A DNA stretch of 10,264 nt from assembly GCA_003142435.1 (NCBI GenBank), contig PLMI01000133.1:884-11147 (forward strand). The letters are read 5' to 3'. The DNA comes from Coxiellaceae bacterium (GTDB taxonomy: Bacteria; Pseudomonadota; Gammaproteobacteria; UBA9339). This document shows, piece by piece, positions 1-6,904 of this stretch. Numbering within the stretch: position 1 is the first letter of the stretch; every line of letters starts with the position of its first letter. Position numbers and translations under genes: made by a program. The notes beneath the pieces are model-generated. The model saw only the letters and a list, made by a program, of their open reading frames with translations. It was not told the DNA's origin and searched no databases.

Positions 1-5
1 TTGGG

Positions 6-22
6 TTGCTCTTTCAGAGCAA
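6..22. repeat. Small perfect hairpin upstream of secF
   Basis: TTGCTCT (6-12) and AGAGCAA (16-22) form a perfect 7-bp stem around a TTC loop. No T-run follows directly; the next one is at 39-44, about 17 nt away. It is therefore not a typical rho-independent terminator. It lies at the window edge, probably downstream of secD, which normally precedes secF but cannot be recognised in the 28 bases or so available. Its role is unknown. Confidence 0.4.
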
Positions 23-44
23 AAATAGAGGTAATTGATTTTTT

Positions 45-69
45 GTAGGGGCGACCGGCGGTCGCCCGT
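45..69. repeat. GC-rich palindromic repeat, copy 1 (GTAGGGGCGACC type)
   Basis: GGGCGACC (49-56) and GGTCGCCC (60-67) form a perfect 8-bp stem around a GGC loop, flanked by GTA on the left and GT on the right. The same core returns at 2858-2882 and, split into two inverted arms, at 1711-1836. It is much more GC-rich than its surroundings. A smaller T-loop hairpin follows (TCGC at 78-81, GCGA at 89-92). Together they fill most of the leader of secF. A dispersed intergenic repeat is the best description, and the family is not named here. Confidence 0.75.
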
Positions 70-142
70 TGTATTGATCGCGTTTTTTGCGACCGCAACC
101 CTGGGAGCAAAAAAATATTGACATTGTATCTAGGTTAAATTT

Positions 143-1060
143 ATGGAATTTTTTAGTCACAAAACAAAAATAGATTTTATGGCACAGCGCAAATGGGCAG
201 CGCTGTTTTCCTCTGTCTTGTTTATTTTTTCGATTGTTTCTTTATTCGTTAACGGACTTAATTTTGGTCTTGATTTTACCGGGGGAACGCAATTTACTTT
301 TGTTTATCAGGCAACACCTGATCTTAATCAAATCAGAACCCAAATGGATAATGCGGGTTTTAAAGAAGCTGTAGTGCAAGCTTACGGCACTTCAAAAGAA
401 GTGTTAATTAAATTAAAAACACATAAAGAATTAAGCCCGCAGGATTTGTCTGCAAAAGTTAAAAGTACAATTTCTGATGCAACACTGCAGCGCGTTGAAT
501 TCATTGGTCCGCAAGTTGGCAAGACATTGGTTACGGATGGCATTTTGGCGATTGTCATCGCACTCCTCGGCACTATGATTTACATTGCCTTGCGTTTTGA
601 ATGGCGTTTTGCAGTAAGTGCCGCGCTCTCTCTGATTCACGATCCAATGTTGATTTTGGGATTATTTTCCTTCTTTCAACTTGAATTTGATCTAATAGCT
701 TTAGCTGCAGTTTTAACTGTAATTGGCTATTCACTAAATGACACAATAGTTGTTTACGACCGGGTGCGTGAAAATTTTCGTAAAATCAGAAAAGCCACTC
801 CAGTTGAAATTTTAAATTTGTCAGTTAATCAAACTCTATCCAGAACAATCATGGAGTCAGGCTTGACGTTTTCAGTTGTTTTTGCACTTTTCCTTTTTGG
901 CGGGCAATTGCTGAAAGGGTTTTCTTTGGCGATGATGATCGGAATTGTGATTGGTACATATTCATCAATTTACGTTGCTGGTGCGTTGGCAGTAATGTTT
1001 GGCTTGAGCAGAACAAAACTATTGCCGTCCGAGAAAAAAATCATCGATAATATGCCGTAA
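143..1060 (+). CDS. secF: Protein translocase subunit SecF
   Basis: SecF is the inner-membrane partner of SecD. The pair associates with SecYEG and uses the proton motive force to complete protein export. The product has 305 residues (E. coli about 323). TM1 is near residues 19-38 and is followed by GLDFTGGTQ (42-50), the signature of the first periplasmic domain (about 39-128). Five more membrane segments lie near 130-150, 156-178, 184-204, 238-256 and 259-285. The TM4 signature [18 protein letters not shown] (194-211) is intact. LIHDPM (164-169) matches the family His-Asp position but has Pro after the Asp. The MEFF start is typical of shorter SecF proteins. The upstream SD is poor (AGG at 132-134). 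SecD should lie just outside the window. rnhB follows after 17 nt. Confidence 0.97.
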   Translation: MEFFSHKTKIDFMAQRKWAALFSSVLFIFSIVSLFVNGLNFGLDFTGGTQFTFVYQATPDLNQIRTQMDNAGFKEAVVQAYGTSKEVLIKLKTHKELSPQDLSAKVKSTISDATLQRVEFIGPQVGKTLVTDGILAIVIALLGTMIYIALRFEWRFAVSAALSLIHDPMLILGLFSFFQLEFDLIALAAVLTVIGYSLNDTIVVYDRVRENFRKIRKATPVEILNLSVNQTLSRTIMESGLTFSVVFALFLFGGQLLKGFSLAMMIGIVIGTYSSIYVAGALAVMFGLSRTKLLPSEKKIIDNMP

Positions 1061-1077
1061 AAATATGGATATTTCCC

Positions 1078-1647
1078 ATGATAGCTGGGGTTGACGAAGT
1101 AGGGCGAGGGCCTTTAGCAGGGCCAGTAGTTTGTGCTGCAGTGATTTTAGATTCCAAAAAGCCAATATCTGGACTTCGCGATTCCAAAACGTTGTCGCCA
1201 AAAAGAAGAGAATTTTTGTATGAGAAAATTACAAAAAATTCATTGGCTTTTGCTTTTGGTCGTGCAGAAGTTTTTGAGATAGACAGCTTAAACATTTTCC
1301 AGGCAACTTTGCTTGCCATGAAAAGAGCCATTTTGGCTTTGCCGCTTAAGCCTATGCAAATTTTAATTGATGGCACACATTGCCCTAAAATCGAAAATGC
1401 AACTTATTCGATGAAGGCAATTATTGGCGGCGATGCAATTGTTCCTGAAATTAGCGCAGCTTCAATTTTGGCAAAAGTAACGCGGGATAAGGAAATGGTT
1501 GATTTTGACATAATTTACCCTGGTTATGGCTTTGCTCAGCATAAAGGTTATGGTACAGAATTGCATTTTGCAGCGCTAAAGAAATATGGACCAACACCGA
1601 TTCACAGGTGCTCTTTTGCTCCAGTTTCCGATTTGTTGGAAGAATAA
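1078..1647 (+). CDS. rnhB: Ribonuclease HII
   Basis: RNase HII cuts RNA in RNA-DNA hybrids and excises single ribonucleotides misincorporated into DNA. The product has 189 residues, slightly shorter than the usual 195-215 but complete. The N-terminus [14 protein letters not shown] (4-17) is the family signature and holds catalytic Asp6 and Glu7. LIDGTHCP (96-103) supplies Asp98. [20 protein letters not shown] (117-136) supplies the probable fourth metal ligand, Asp119, and the conserved [13 protein letters not shown] block. The C-terminal [20 protein letters not shown] segment matches the family substrate-binding region. The start follows secF by 17 nt with only a weak GGA (1067-1069) upstream. 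It is probably co-transcribed with secF. A repeat-filled spacer of 199 nt follows. Confidence 0.96.
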   Translation: MIAGVDEVGRGPLAGPVVCAAVILDSKKPISGLRDSKTLSPKRREFLYEKITKNSLAFAFGRAEVFEIDSLNIFQATLLAMKRAILALPLKPMQILIDGTHCPKIENATYSMKAIIGGDAIVPEISAASILAKVTRDKEMVDFDIIYPGYGFAQHKGYGTELHFAALKKYGPTPIHRCSFAPVSDLLEE

Positions 1648-1670
1648 GCATGGCAAAAAGCCCGCTAGTA

Positions 1671-1703
1671 TTGTCATTCCCGAATGATTTTGTCGGGAAT
1701 TCA
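1671..1703. repeat. TCATTCCCG-type hairpin repeat
   Basis: ATTCCCGA (1676-1683) and TCGGGAAT (1693-1700) form a perfect 8-bp stem with a 9-nt loop. The flanks read TTGTC on the left and TCAG on the right. This matches the general form of the TGTCATTCCCG...CGGGAATCCAG hairpins scattered between genes in many proteobacteria. It lies 23 nt after the rnhB stop. A short TTTTC follows, so weak terminator activity is possible but not supported by a real T-tract. Confidence 0.6.
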
Positions 1704-1710
1704 GATTTTC

Positions 1711-1836
1711 CTAGGGGCGACCGCCTGTCCATCCTCCGTAGCAATTGCAGTTGCTTCAAATAGACTCATGCAAAAAGCGACTACTTGTGTTATAAATTTG
1801 CACTTAAACTTACTGCGGAGGACGGATCGCCCCTAC
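1711..1836. repeat. MITE-like inverted repeat built from the GTAGGGGCGACC element
   Basis: TAGGGGCGA (1712-1720) pairs with TCGCCCCTA (1827-1835). Further in, CCTCCG (1733-1738) pairs with CGGAGG (1816-1821). The two arms enclose about 75 nt of AT-rich DNA. The outer arms carry the same core as the compact palindromes at 45-69 and 2858-2882, so this may be a long form of the same element, or two half copies flanking an insertion. No ORF of note lies within it. It ends 10 nt before the mltG start codon and so forms the whole mltG leader. Confidence 0.6.
1788..1796 (+). promoter_or_regulatory. Possible extended -10 promoter for mltG
   Basis: TGT followed by TATAAA makes an extended -10 box about 50 nt upstream of the mltG ATG, inside the MITE-like repeat. 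No good -35 hexamer is seen at 16-18 nt spacing. If it is active, the repeat itself carries the promoter for the mltG-tmk-holB-tatD-lnt operon. This is weak evidence in AT-rich DNA. Confidence 0.25.
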
Positions 1837-1846
1837 GTATAAAAAT

Positions 1847-2884
1847 ATGAGTTTGAAAAATTTTAACAAAATAAAAATAATAAAAATTATAATAGCTGTT
1901 TTAATTATAGTTTGTCTTTGGATAGCAATTGAGTGGGTTTCTTTTTTACAAACTCCTCTTGTTCCAGAAGGGGAAAAATCTGTCGATTTTGTTTATCTTC
2001 CGGGAAAAACCGTAAAATCCCTCGCTTATCAGCTTAAAAAATCACACGTTTTACAACATCCTGAGATGTTTGTAGCTTTGGCTGAATTGAAGGGAGTAAC
2101 ACTGCAGTTGAAAGCGGGAGAATATCGCATTGATCCCGGAATGAGGCCGGCAACTTTGATTAACAAAATGGCAAAAGGGGAAATGCTAATTCATACTTTT
2201 ACCATAGTCGAAGGCTGGACGTTTAAGCAATTTATTGCGGCATTAAATGAAGAATCGGCATTAACGCATACGCTAAAAGGCGCAAATGATTCCGCTATTA
2301 TGGAAGCTATAGGCCATACTGGCGAGAGTCCTGAAGGCCGGTTTGCACCGGTGACTTTTTATTTCAGCGGCCCCACAACTGACGTTTTTATTTTAAAACA
2401 AGCCTATGATTTAATGCAGAAAAAATTAGATGAACTGTGGCAAAAACGGGCGAATGATTTGCCATTTAATTGTCCTTATAAGGCTTTGATTGCAGCCTCA
2501 ATTATCGAAAAGGAGACTTCTTATCAACCTGAGAAGCCTAAAATTGCAGGAGTTATAGCTCGACGCTTGAAAATTGGTATGATGTTACAGGTAGACCCTG
2601 CAGTTATTTACGGATTAGGAGATAGATATAATGGAAAGTTAACTCCTGAGGACTTAACAAAAGATAGCGGTTATAATACTTATTTACACAAGGATTTGCC
2701 GCCAACGCCAATTGCTATGCCAAGTTTTGACTCAATTAATGCAGCTCTTCATCCGGCAGAAGGCACTGAGTTGTATTACGTTGCCAAAAATGATGGCACT
2801 GGTTCACATGAATTTTCTAAGACGTTGGGAGAGCAGAATGCGGCAATTAAAAAAAGCGTAGGGGCGACCGCCGATCGCCCGTGA
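1847..2884 (+). CDS. mltG: Endolytic murein transglycosylase MltG (YceG family)
   Basis: MltG is an inner-membrane lytic transglycosylase that cuts nascent peptidoglycan strands and sets glycan chain length. The product has 345 residues (E. coli 340). A basic N-terminus is followed by one membrane anchor (about 11-34), a LysM-like region (about 45-110) and the YceG catalytic domain. IIEKET (219-224) holds the catalytic Glu221. Downstream are LQVDPAVIYGLGDRYNGKL (247-265), YNTY (276-279), LPPTPIAMP (284-292) and the late HEF motif (321-323), all as in the family. The last eight residues (338-345) and the first two bases of the stop are encoded by a palindromic repeat (2858-2882), so the native C-terminus has probably been replaced. 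There is no SD; the start lies 10 nt after another repeat. It is the first gene of a tight operon with tmk, holB, tatD and lnt. Confidence 0.95.
   Translation: MSLKNFNKIKIIKIIIAVLIIVCLWIAIEWVSFLQTPLVPEGEKSVDFVYLPGKTVKSLAYQLKKSHVLQHPEMFVALAELKGVTLQLKAGEYRIDPGMRPATLINKMAKGEMLIHTFTIVEGWTFKQFIAALNEESALTHTLKGANDSAIMEAIGHTGESPEGRFAPVTFYFSGPTTDVFILKQAYDLMQKKLDELWQKRANDLPFNCPYKALIAASIIEKETSYQPEKPKIAGVIARRLKIGMMLQVDPAVIYGLGDRYNGKLTPEDLTKDSGYNTYLHKDLPPTPIAMPSFDSINAALHPAEGTELYYVAKNDGTGSHEFSKTLGEQNAAIKKSVGATADRP
2858..2882. repeat. GC-rich palindromic repeat, copy inside the mltG 3' end
   Basis: GGGCGACC (2862-2869) and GATCGCCC (2873-2880) form an 8-bp stem with one A-C mismatch around a GCC loop, with GTA before and GT after. 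Compared with the copy at 45-69 it differs at only two of 25 positions. The element lies in the mltG reading frame, is read as VGATADRP, and places the TGA stop at 2882-2884. After the TGA, the same frame continues for five codons to TAA (2900-2902), which would fit an older, slightly longer mltG end. Confidence 0.8.
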
Positions 2885-2918
2885 AGTTATGAAACAATCT
2901 AATAGAGACAAATTAAAT

Positions 2919-3542
2919 ATGAAACGCGGTTTATTTATTACAGTTGAAGGAATCGAAGGCGCAGGCAAAAGTACTGCAGTTTCTTTTATTGCCAATTATT
3001 TGCGCAATTGCAATATTAGTTATGTCCTGACTCGTGAATTTGGCGGTACGGAAATCGCGGAGAAAATCCGCAATGTTCTTTTATCGCATCATGATGAAGT
3101 TATGTATATCGATACTGAATTATTACTGGCTTTTGCTGCACGCGCGCAGCATCTGCACGCTTTGATCAAGCCAAAATTGGCAGCTAATGTTTGGGTTTTA
3201 TGCGATCGCTTTACCGATTCGAGCTACGCTTATCAAGGCGGTGGGCGGGGCATATCATCTGAAAGGATCGCAGTTATTGAAAATTGGGTACAAGGAACCT
3301 TGCGTCCTGATTTTACTATTTTGCTTGATGTTGAACCCACCTCGGCTTTCAAAAGAATTAAAAACAAACTTCTTGATCGGATTGAAATTGAGAAAATTAA
3401 TTTTTTTGAAAAAGTCAGGGCATGTTATTTGCAACGGGCAAAAGATGAACCAAATCGCTTTCGTGTTGTAGATGCCAATAAAAATCGTGCGGAAGTTGAA
3501 GCTCAAGTCGAAAAAATTATGCAGGAAATTATTAATAAATAA
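2919..3542 (+). CDS. tmk: Thymidylate kinase
   Basis: Thymidylate kinase converts dTMP to dTDP with ATP, an essential step of dTTP synthesis in the cytoplasm. From this start the product has 207 residues, the usual length (E. coli 213). EGIEGAGKST (10-19) is the P-loop. TREFGGT (38-44) is the nucleotide-contact loop, but the family normally has Pro (TREPGGT) where Phe41 stands. DRF (96-98) and AYQGGGRG (104-111) form the dTMP-binding signature. LLDRIE (151-156) follows the lid; the lid itself has few arginines. An in-frame ATG at 2889 would add ten residues, but it follows a palindromic repeat directly and the extra residues do not look like family sequence. The chosen start has a weak AGAGA at 2904-2908. 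holB begins 1 nt after the stop. Confidence 0.93.
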   Translation: MKRGLFITVEGIEGAGKSTAVSFIANYLRNCNISYVLTREFGGTEIAEKIRNVLLSHHDEVMYIDTELLLAFAARAQHLHALIKPKLAANVWVLCDRFTDSSYAYQGGGRGISSERIAVIENWVQGTLRPDFTILLDVEPTSAFKRIKNKLLDRIEIEKINFFEKVRACYLQRAKDEPNRFRVVDANKNRAEVEAQVEKIMQEIINK

Positions 3543-3543
3543 A

Positions 3544-4677
3544 ATGCAAATGAATGAAATTCAATCTTGGCAGAAAACGAAATGGCATTATCTTATACAC
3601 CGTAAAAAAGAAAATCATTTGCCGCATGCTTTTCTTTTTACAGGCAATGAGGGCTTAGGCAAGTGGAACGTTGCTAATTTGTTTGCCAAATTGCTGCTAT
3701 GTAGAAACACAAATAACGATAATTTAGAGTATCCATGCCAAAGCTGCAGCTCTTGCCAATTAATAAATGCTGGAACTCATCCGGATTTGTTGATTGTACA
3801 AAAGGGGGAAAAAGAGAAGGCAATCAGAGTCGATCAGATTCGGGAATTAATTGCAGAGCTTTATCAAACTTCATCGCAAGGCGGAGCTAAAATAGCTTTA
3901 ATTAATGCCACAGACAACATGAATATCGCTGCCAGCAATGCCTTATTAAAAACTTTAGAAGAGCCACCGGCCGGTGTTTATATAATTTTAATCAGCGCAA
4001 ATCCTGCTCTTCTGCCTGCGACAATCAGAAGCCGCTGTCAAACAATTAATTTTAAACCGCCAACTTCAAGCGAAGTTAAGGAGTGGCTGGTTAACAAAAA
4101 TAACGTTGCTTTTAAAGATGAATACAGTTTAGATTTTTTAATGACATTAGCCGGATGCTCTCCTTTTAAAGTTTTAACCTTGTTACAAAATCGCGAAATG
4201 GAATTTCGCGACCGGATTTTTGCTGATTTTATCGACCTCATATACTCAAAGCAATCAGGAATTCCCGCTAGGCGCGCGCGCGATGAGCACGCGGAGCATA
4301 CTTTTTACGTATGTGAGCAGTGCGAACGAGCGCGCAACAACGCGGAAAACCTGAGTGAGAAGAGTATAATGCGCAAAATACATTTTGTACATTTGGCTGA
4401 ACTATACATGAGCGAAGACTTGACTCTTTTATTGCTTAATTTGACTGCATTTTTAACAGATATTTTAAAAGTAAAATTAAAAGCTAATGCTGATTATTTG
4501 TTTAGCCGGGATAAAATAAAAGAATTAAATTTATTAGCGGAGTTACTTAATGTACAGCAGTTATATCAAACGCTGGATAAAATTTTCAATGCTGGTAGAT
4601 TATTAAGCGAAGGAATTAATCTTAATAAGCAACTATTGCTCGAAGGAATATTTAGCGGATTTTTAAAACCATGTTGA
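3544..4677 (+). CDS. holB: DNA polymerase III subunit delta prime, with in-frame repeat insertion
   Basis: Delta prime is a clamp-loader subunit that helps place the beta clamp on primed DNA. The product has 377 residues, longer than E. coli's 334. The N-terminal AAA+ domain has GNEGLGK (34-40), a P-loop with Lys but with Trp in place of the following Ser/Thr. A zinc module follows with Cys53, Cys65, Cys68 and Cys71. HPDLLIV (79-85), NALLKTLEEPP (132-142) and the SRC motif (163-165) complete the family signature. Residues about 240-280 are Arg/Glu/Asn/Cys-rich, are encoded by a GC-rich palindrome and look foreign. Without them the length is normal. The frame stays open upstream to 3472 within tmk, but the ATG at 3544, just after the tmk stop, fits the family. 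An ATG two codons later is possible. The 3' end overlaps tatD by 7 nt. Confidence 0.94.
   Translation: MQMNEIQSWQKTKWHYLIHRKKENHLPHAFLFTGNEGLGKWNVANLFAKLLLCRNTNNDNLEYPCQSCSSCQLINAGTHPDLLIVQKGEKEKAIRVDQIRELIAELYQTSSQGGAKIALINATDNMNIAASNALLKTLEEPPAGVYIILISANPALLPATIRSRCQTINFKPPTSSEVKEWLVNKNNVAFKDEYSLDFLMTLAGCSPFKVLTLLQNREMEFRDRIFADFIDLIYSKQSGIPARRARDEHAEHTFYVCEQCERARNNAENLSEKSIMRKIHFVHLAELYMSEDLTLLLLNLTAFLTDILKVKLKANADYLFSRDKIKELNLLAELLNVQQLYQTLDKIFNAGRLLSEGINLNKQLLLEGIFSGFLKPC
4264..4345. repeat. Palindromic element inserted in frame in holB
   Basis: Three nested stems share nearly one centre: CATAC (4297-4301) with GTATG (4309-4313), GCAC (4287-4290) with GTGC (4320-4323), and GCGCGC (4276-4281) with GCGCGC (4330-4335). 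They are separated by small internal loops (6x6 and 5x6 nt). The segment is sharply GC-rich within an AT-rich gene and is translated as part of HolB. The inserted unit may continue to about 4380, because the protein is unlike the family until about residue 280. No second copy exists in the window, so exact ends and any target duplication cannot be set. It differs in sequence from the GTAGGGGCGACC family. Confidence 0.65.
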
Positions 4678-5459
4678 TTGATTCTCATTGCCATTTAGAT
4701 CGGTTAGATCTTACCAACTACAATGATGACTTATCTTTAGCTCTTTTGGCTGCGGAGAAAGTCAACGTTAAATATTTTTTATGCGCTGGAATTGACCTTG
4801 AAAATTCGCGCAAAATATTGGAGATTGCAAAAAAGTATAAAAATATTGTCACATCAGTCGGGTTGCATCCAACCGAAGAAAGTGAAAAAAAACCATCTGT
4901 TGAGGAATTGATTTCCTTGGCAGCGGACCAACTGGTAGTTGCTATCGGCGAAACTGGATTAGATTATTATCGTTGTGAGCATGATAAGATGGCGCAGGTA
5001 TATCAACAAGACTTGTTTCGTGATCACATTCGCGCAGCCAATACAATTAAAAAGCCGCTTATAATTCATTCGCGCATGGCAAAGGAAAATCTTTTTGAAA
5101 TTTTACGCGATGAAAATGCTGCAAATGTGGGGGGCGTTTTTCATTGTTTTACAGAAGATTGGCAAGTTGCCAAAATGGCTTTGGATATGAATTTCTATAT
5201 TTCTTTTTCGGGAATTATTACTTTTAAGAATGCAGATGCATTGCGTGAGGTAGCAAAAAAAATACCAGCAGATAAAATTTTAATTGAAACTGATGCTCCA
5301 TATTTAGCGCCAACGCCGTTTCGCGGCAAGCAGAATGAACCTGCGTTTCTTCCATATATTGCTGAAAAATTAGCTGCAATTAGAGGAGAAAGCGTCACTC
5401 AAATCGCAAAGCAAACTTCGCAGAACTTTTTTTCGTTGTTTAAAATAAAAAATCCATGA
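4671..5459 (+). CDS. tatD: TatD family metal-dependent hydrolase (YcfH type)
   Basis: This is a metal-dependent hydrolase of the TatD family. Characterised members act as DNases or exonucleases, and the YcfH branch sits in this operon in E. coli. The product has 262 residues, a normal length. All expected metal ligands are present: His6 and His8 in DSHCHLD, Glu94 in IGETGLDYY, His133 in IIHSR, His158 in FHCF, and Asp208 in ETDAPYLAP. The fold should be a TIM barrel in the cytoplasm. The start overlaps the end of holB by 7 nt and the stop overlaps the lnt start (ATGA), so translational coupling is likely. The pilZ-domain gene found between holB and tatD in some gammaproteobacteria is absent. 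The true substrate cannot be told from the sequence, and ycfH would be an equally valid name. Confidence 0.93.
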   Translation: MLIDSHCHLDRLDLTNYNDDLSLALLAAEKVNVKYFLCAGIDLENSRKILEIAKKYKNIVTSVGLHPTEESEKKPSVEELISLAADQLVVAIGETGLDYYRCEHDKMAQVYQQDLFRDHIRAANTIKKPLIIHSRMAKENLFEILRDENAANVGGVFHCFTEDWQVAKMALDMNFYISFSGIITFKNADALREVAKKIPADKILIETDAPYLAPTPFRGKQNEPAFLPYIAEKLAAIRGESVTQIAKQTSQNFFSLFKIKNP

Positions 5460-6904
5460 AAGTTTATCCTAACAAAATATTGCTCAGTTTATTAGCTCTT
5501 TTCGCAGGAGGCATTTTGCCTTTTGCTTTTGCTCCTTTTGGTGTGAGCATATTTGCGATCCTATCCCCTGCAATTTTATTATACGTTTGGATACATTCAT
5601 CGCCAAAAGAAGCTTTTTTGCGCGGATTTCTTTTTGGCCTTGGTTTTTTTAGCATTGGCATTTACTGGGTTTACATCAGCATTTACGTATATGGGAATGC
5701 TTCTCTATTTTTGGCGATTTTTCTTACTTTTTTGCTGGTGATGCTGATGTCGCTATATATCGCTTTGCAGGGATATTTATTAAATAAAATATTTACCCGA
5801 AATACCTGGTACAAGTTTTTGCTCGCGTTTCCGTTTAGCTGGGTAATATTCGAATTGGTTCGGGGCTCTTTATTTGGCGGTTTCCCATGGCTTTATCTAG
5901 GATATAGCCAAATTGATACTTCGCTTCGCGGTTTTGCGCCGATTTTTGGAGTTTGGGGCGTGTCTTATTTTGTGGCTTTTTCAGCGGCGTGCATTGTTGG
6001 CTTATTTATTTTCAAAACAAGAAAGACGCAAACTTCTCTTATTGCCTCGTTACTATTTGTTTGGATTTTTGGCTGGTTGTTGACTTATGTTGACTGGACT
6101 TCACCTAGTGGCAAAGACATAAAAATAAGCCTGATTCAGGGAAATATTCGCCAGGAAGTTAAATGGCAAAGAAAACAGTTGTCCGGAATATTAAATCATT
6201 ACCATGTATTGACGAAAAAAGTTTGGCGAAACAGTGAAATAATTATTTGGCCGGAAGCCGCAATTCCAGCTATTGCCGATGAAGTAAAACCTTATTTGAA
6301 TAGATTGAATAAAGAGGCAAGAAAACATAAAACTGCTCTGATAACAGGCATTCCTCTCTCTGACAAGAATGAACATTATTATAATGGAATTATCGCGTTA
6401 GGTACCGGACATGGAGAATATTTTAAACGCCATTTAGTTCCGTTTGGCGAATATATTCCATTGCAGAAAATATTTAATATCTTTTTTAAGTGGTTTGCAA
6501 TTCCGATGTCGAATTTCTCTGCCGGGTTTCGCATTCAGCCTGATTTTATAGCGTCAGGTATCGTACTTGCGCCTTTTATTTGCTATGAAATTGCCTATCC
6601 TTCTCTGGTTGTGGATTATATGCCGAAAGCTGGCCTTTTGGTTACTGTATCAGATGACAGTTGGTTTGACAGGTCTATCGCTTTAGCACAACAATTAGAA
6701 ATTGCACGTATGAGGTCATTAGAAGTGGGGAGATATCAAGCCGTAACTTCAAACACTGGTTTTACGGCAATAATCGATGCTAGGGGCAGAGTGATCGCTG
6801 ATGTTCCACCGTTTGATGAATATATTTTGACTGGGAGTGTTGTTCCCATGAGTGGCTCAACTCCTTTTGTCCATCTGATGCGCATTTTTAATTCTATATT
6901 TTAA
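5456..6904 (+). CDS. lnt: Apolipoprotein N-acyltransferase
   Basis: Lnt adds the third acyl chain to the N-terminal Cys of lipoproteins in the inner membrane, using phospholipid as donor; in Gram-negatives this precedes Lol sorting. The product has 482 residues (E. coli 512). The N-terminal half has about six or seven membrane segments between residues 8 and 212, followed by a periplasmic nitrilase-like domain (about 222-460). The catalytic triad is visible: Glu267 in IWPEAAIP, Lys324 in FKRHLVPFGEYIP and Cys376 in ICYE. The family motif SNDAWFG reads SDDSWFD here (399-405), with three substitutions near the active site. The start overlaps the tatD stop (ATGA). Lnt does not usually sit in the mltG-tmk-holB-tatD cluster in E. 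coli, so this is a local operon extension. The 3' end overlaps the convergent gene by 11 nt. Confidence 0.95.
   Translation: MKVYPNKILLSLLALFAGGILPFAFAPFGVSIFAILSPAILLYVWIHSSPKEAFLRGFLFGLGFFSIGIYWVYISIYVYGNASLFLAIFLTFLLVMLMSLYIALQGYLLNKIFTRNTWYKFLLAFPFSWVIFELVRGSLFGGFPWLYLGYSQIDTSLRGFAPIFGVWGVSYFVAFSAACIVGLFIFKTRKTQTSLIASLLFVWIFGWLLTYVDWTSPSGKDIKISLIQGNIRQEVKWQRKQLSGILNHYHVLTKKVWRNSEIIIWPEAAIPAIADEVKPYLNRLNKEARKHKTALITGIPLSDKNEHYYNGIIALGTGHGEYFKRHLVPFGEYIPLQKIFNIFFKWFAIPMSNFSAGFRIQPDFIASGIVLAPFICYEIAYPSLVVDYMPKAGLLVTVSDDSWFDRSIALAQQLEIARMRSLEVGRYQAVTSNTGFTAIIDARGRVIADVPPFDEYILTGSVVPMSGSTPFVHLMRIFNSIF

Noticed and set aside
1..30. C-terminal end of secD
   Set aside because: secD would be expected here, but none of the three plus-strand frames before 45 resembles a SecD C-terminus, so no partial gene was called.
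118..146. Perfect TTGACA (118-123) as a secF promoter
   Set aside because: At 17-nt spacing the -10 position falls on TTATGG, overlapping the secF start codon, and no better hexamer is near.
1451..1759. Minus-strand ORF of 102 codons across the rnhB end and spacer
   Set aside because: It is antisense to the conserved end of rnhB and runs into repeat DNA. The protein has no family features.
3472..3543. Longer holB start inside tmk
   Set aside because: The frame is open from 3472, but the 24 extra residues are Lys-rich shadow of tmk and unlike delta prime N-termini.
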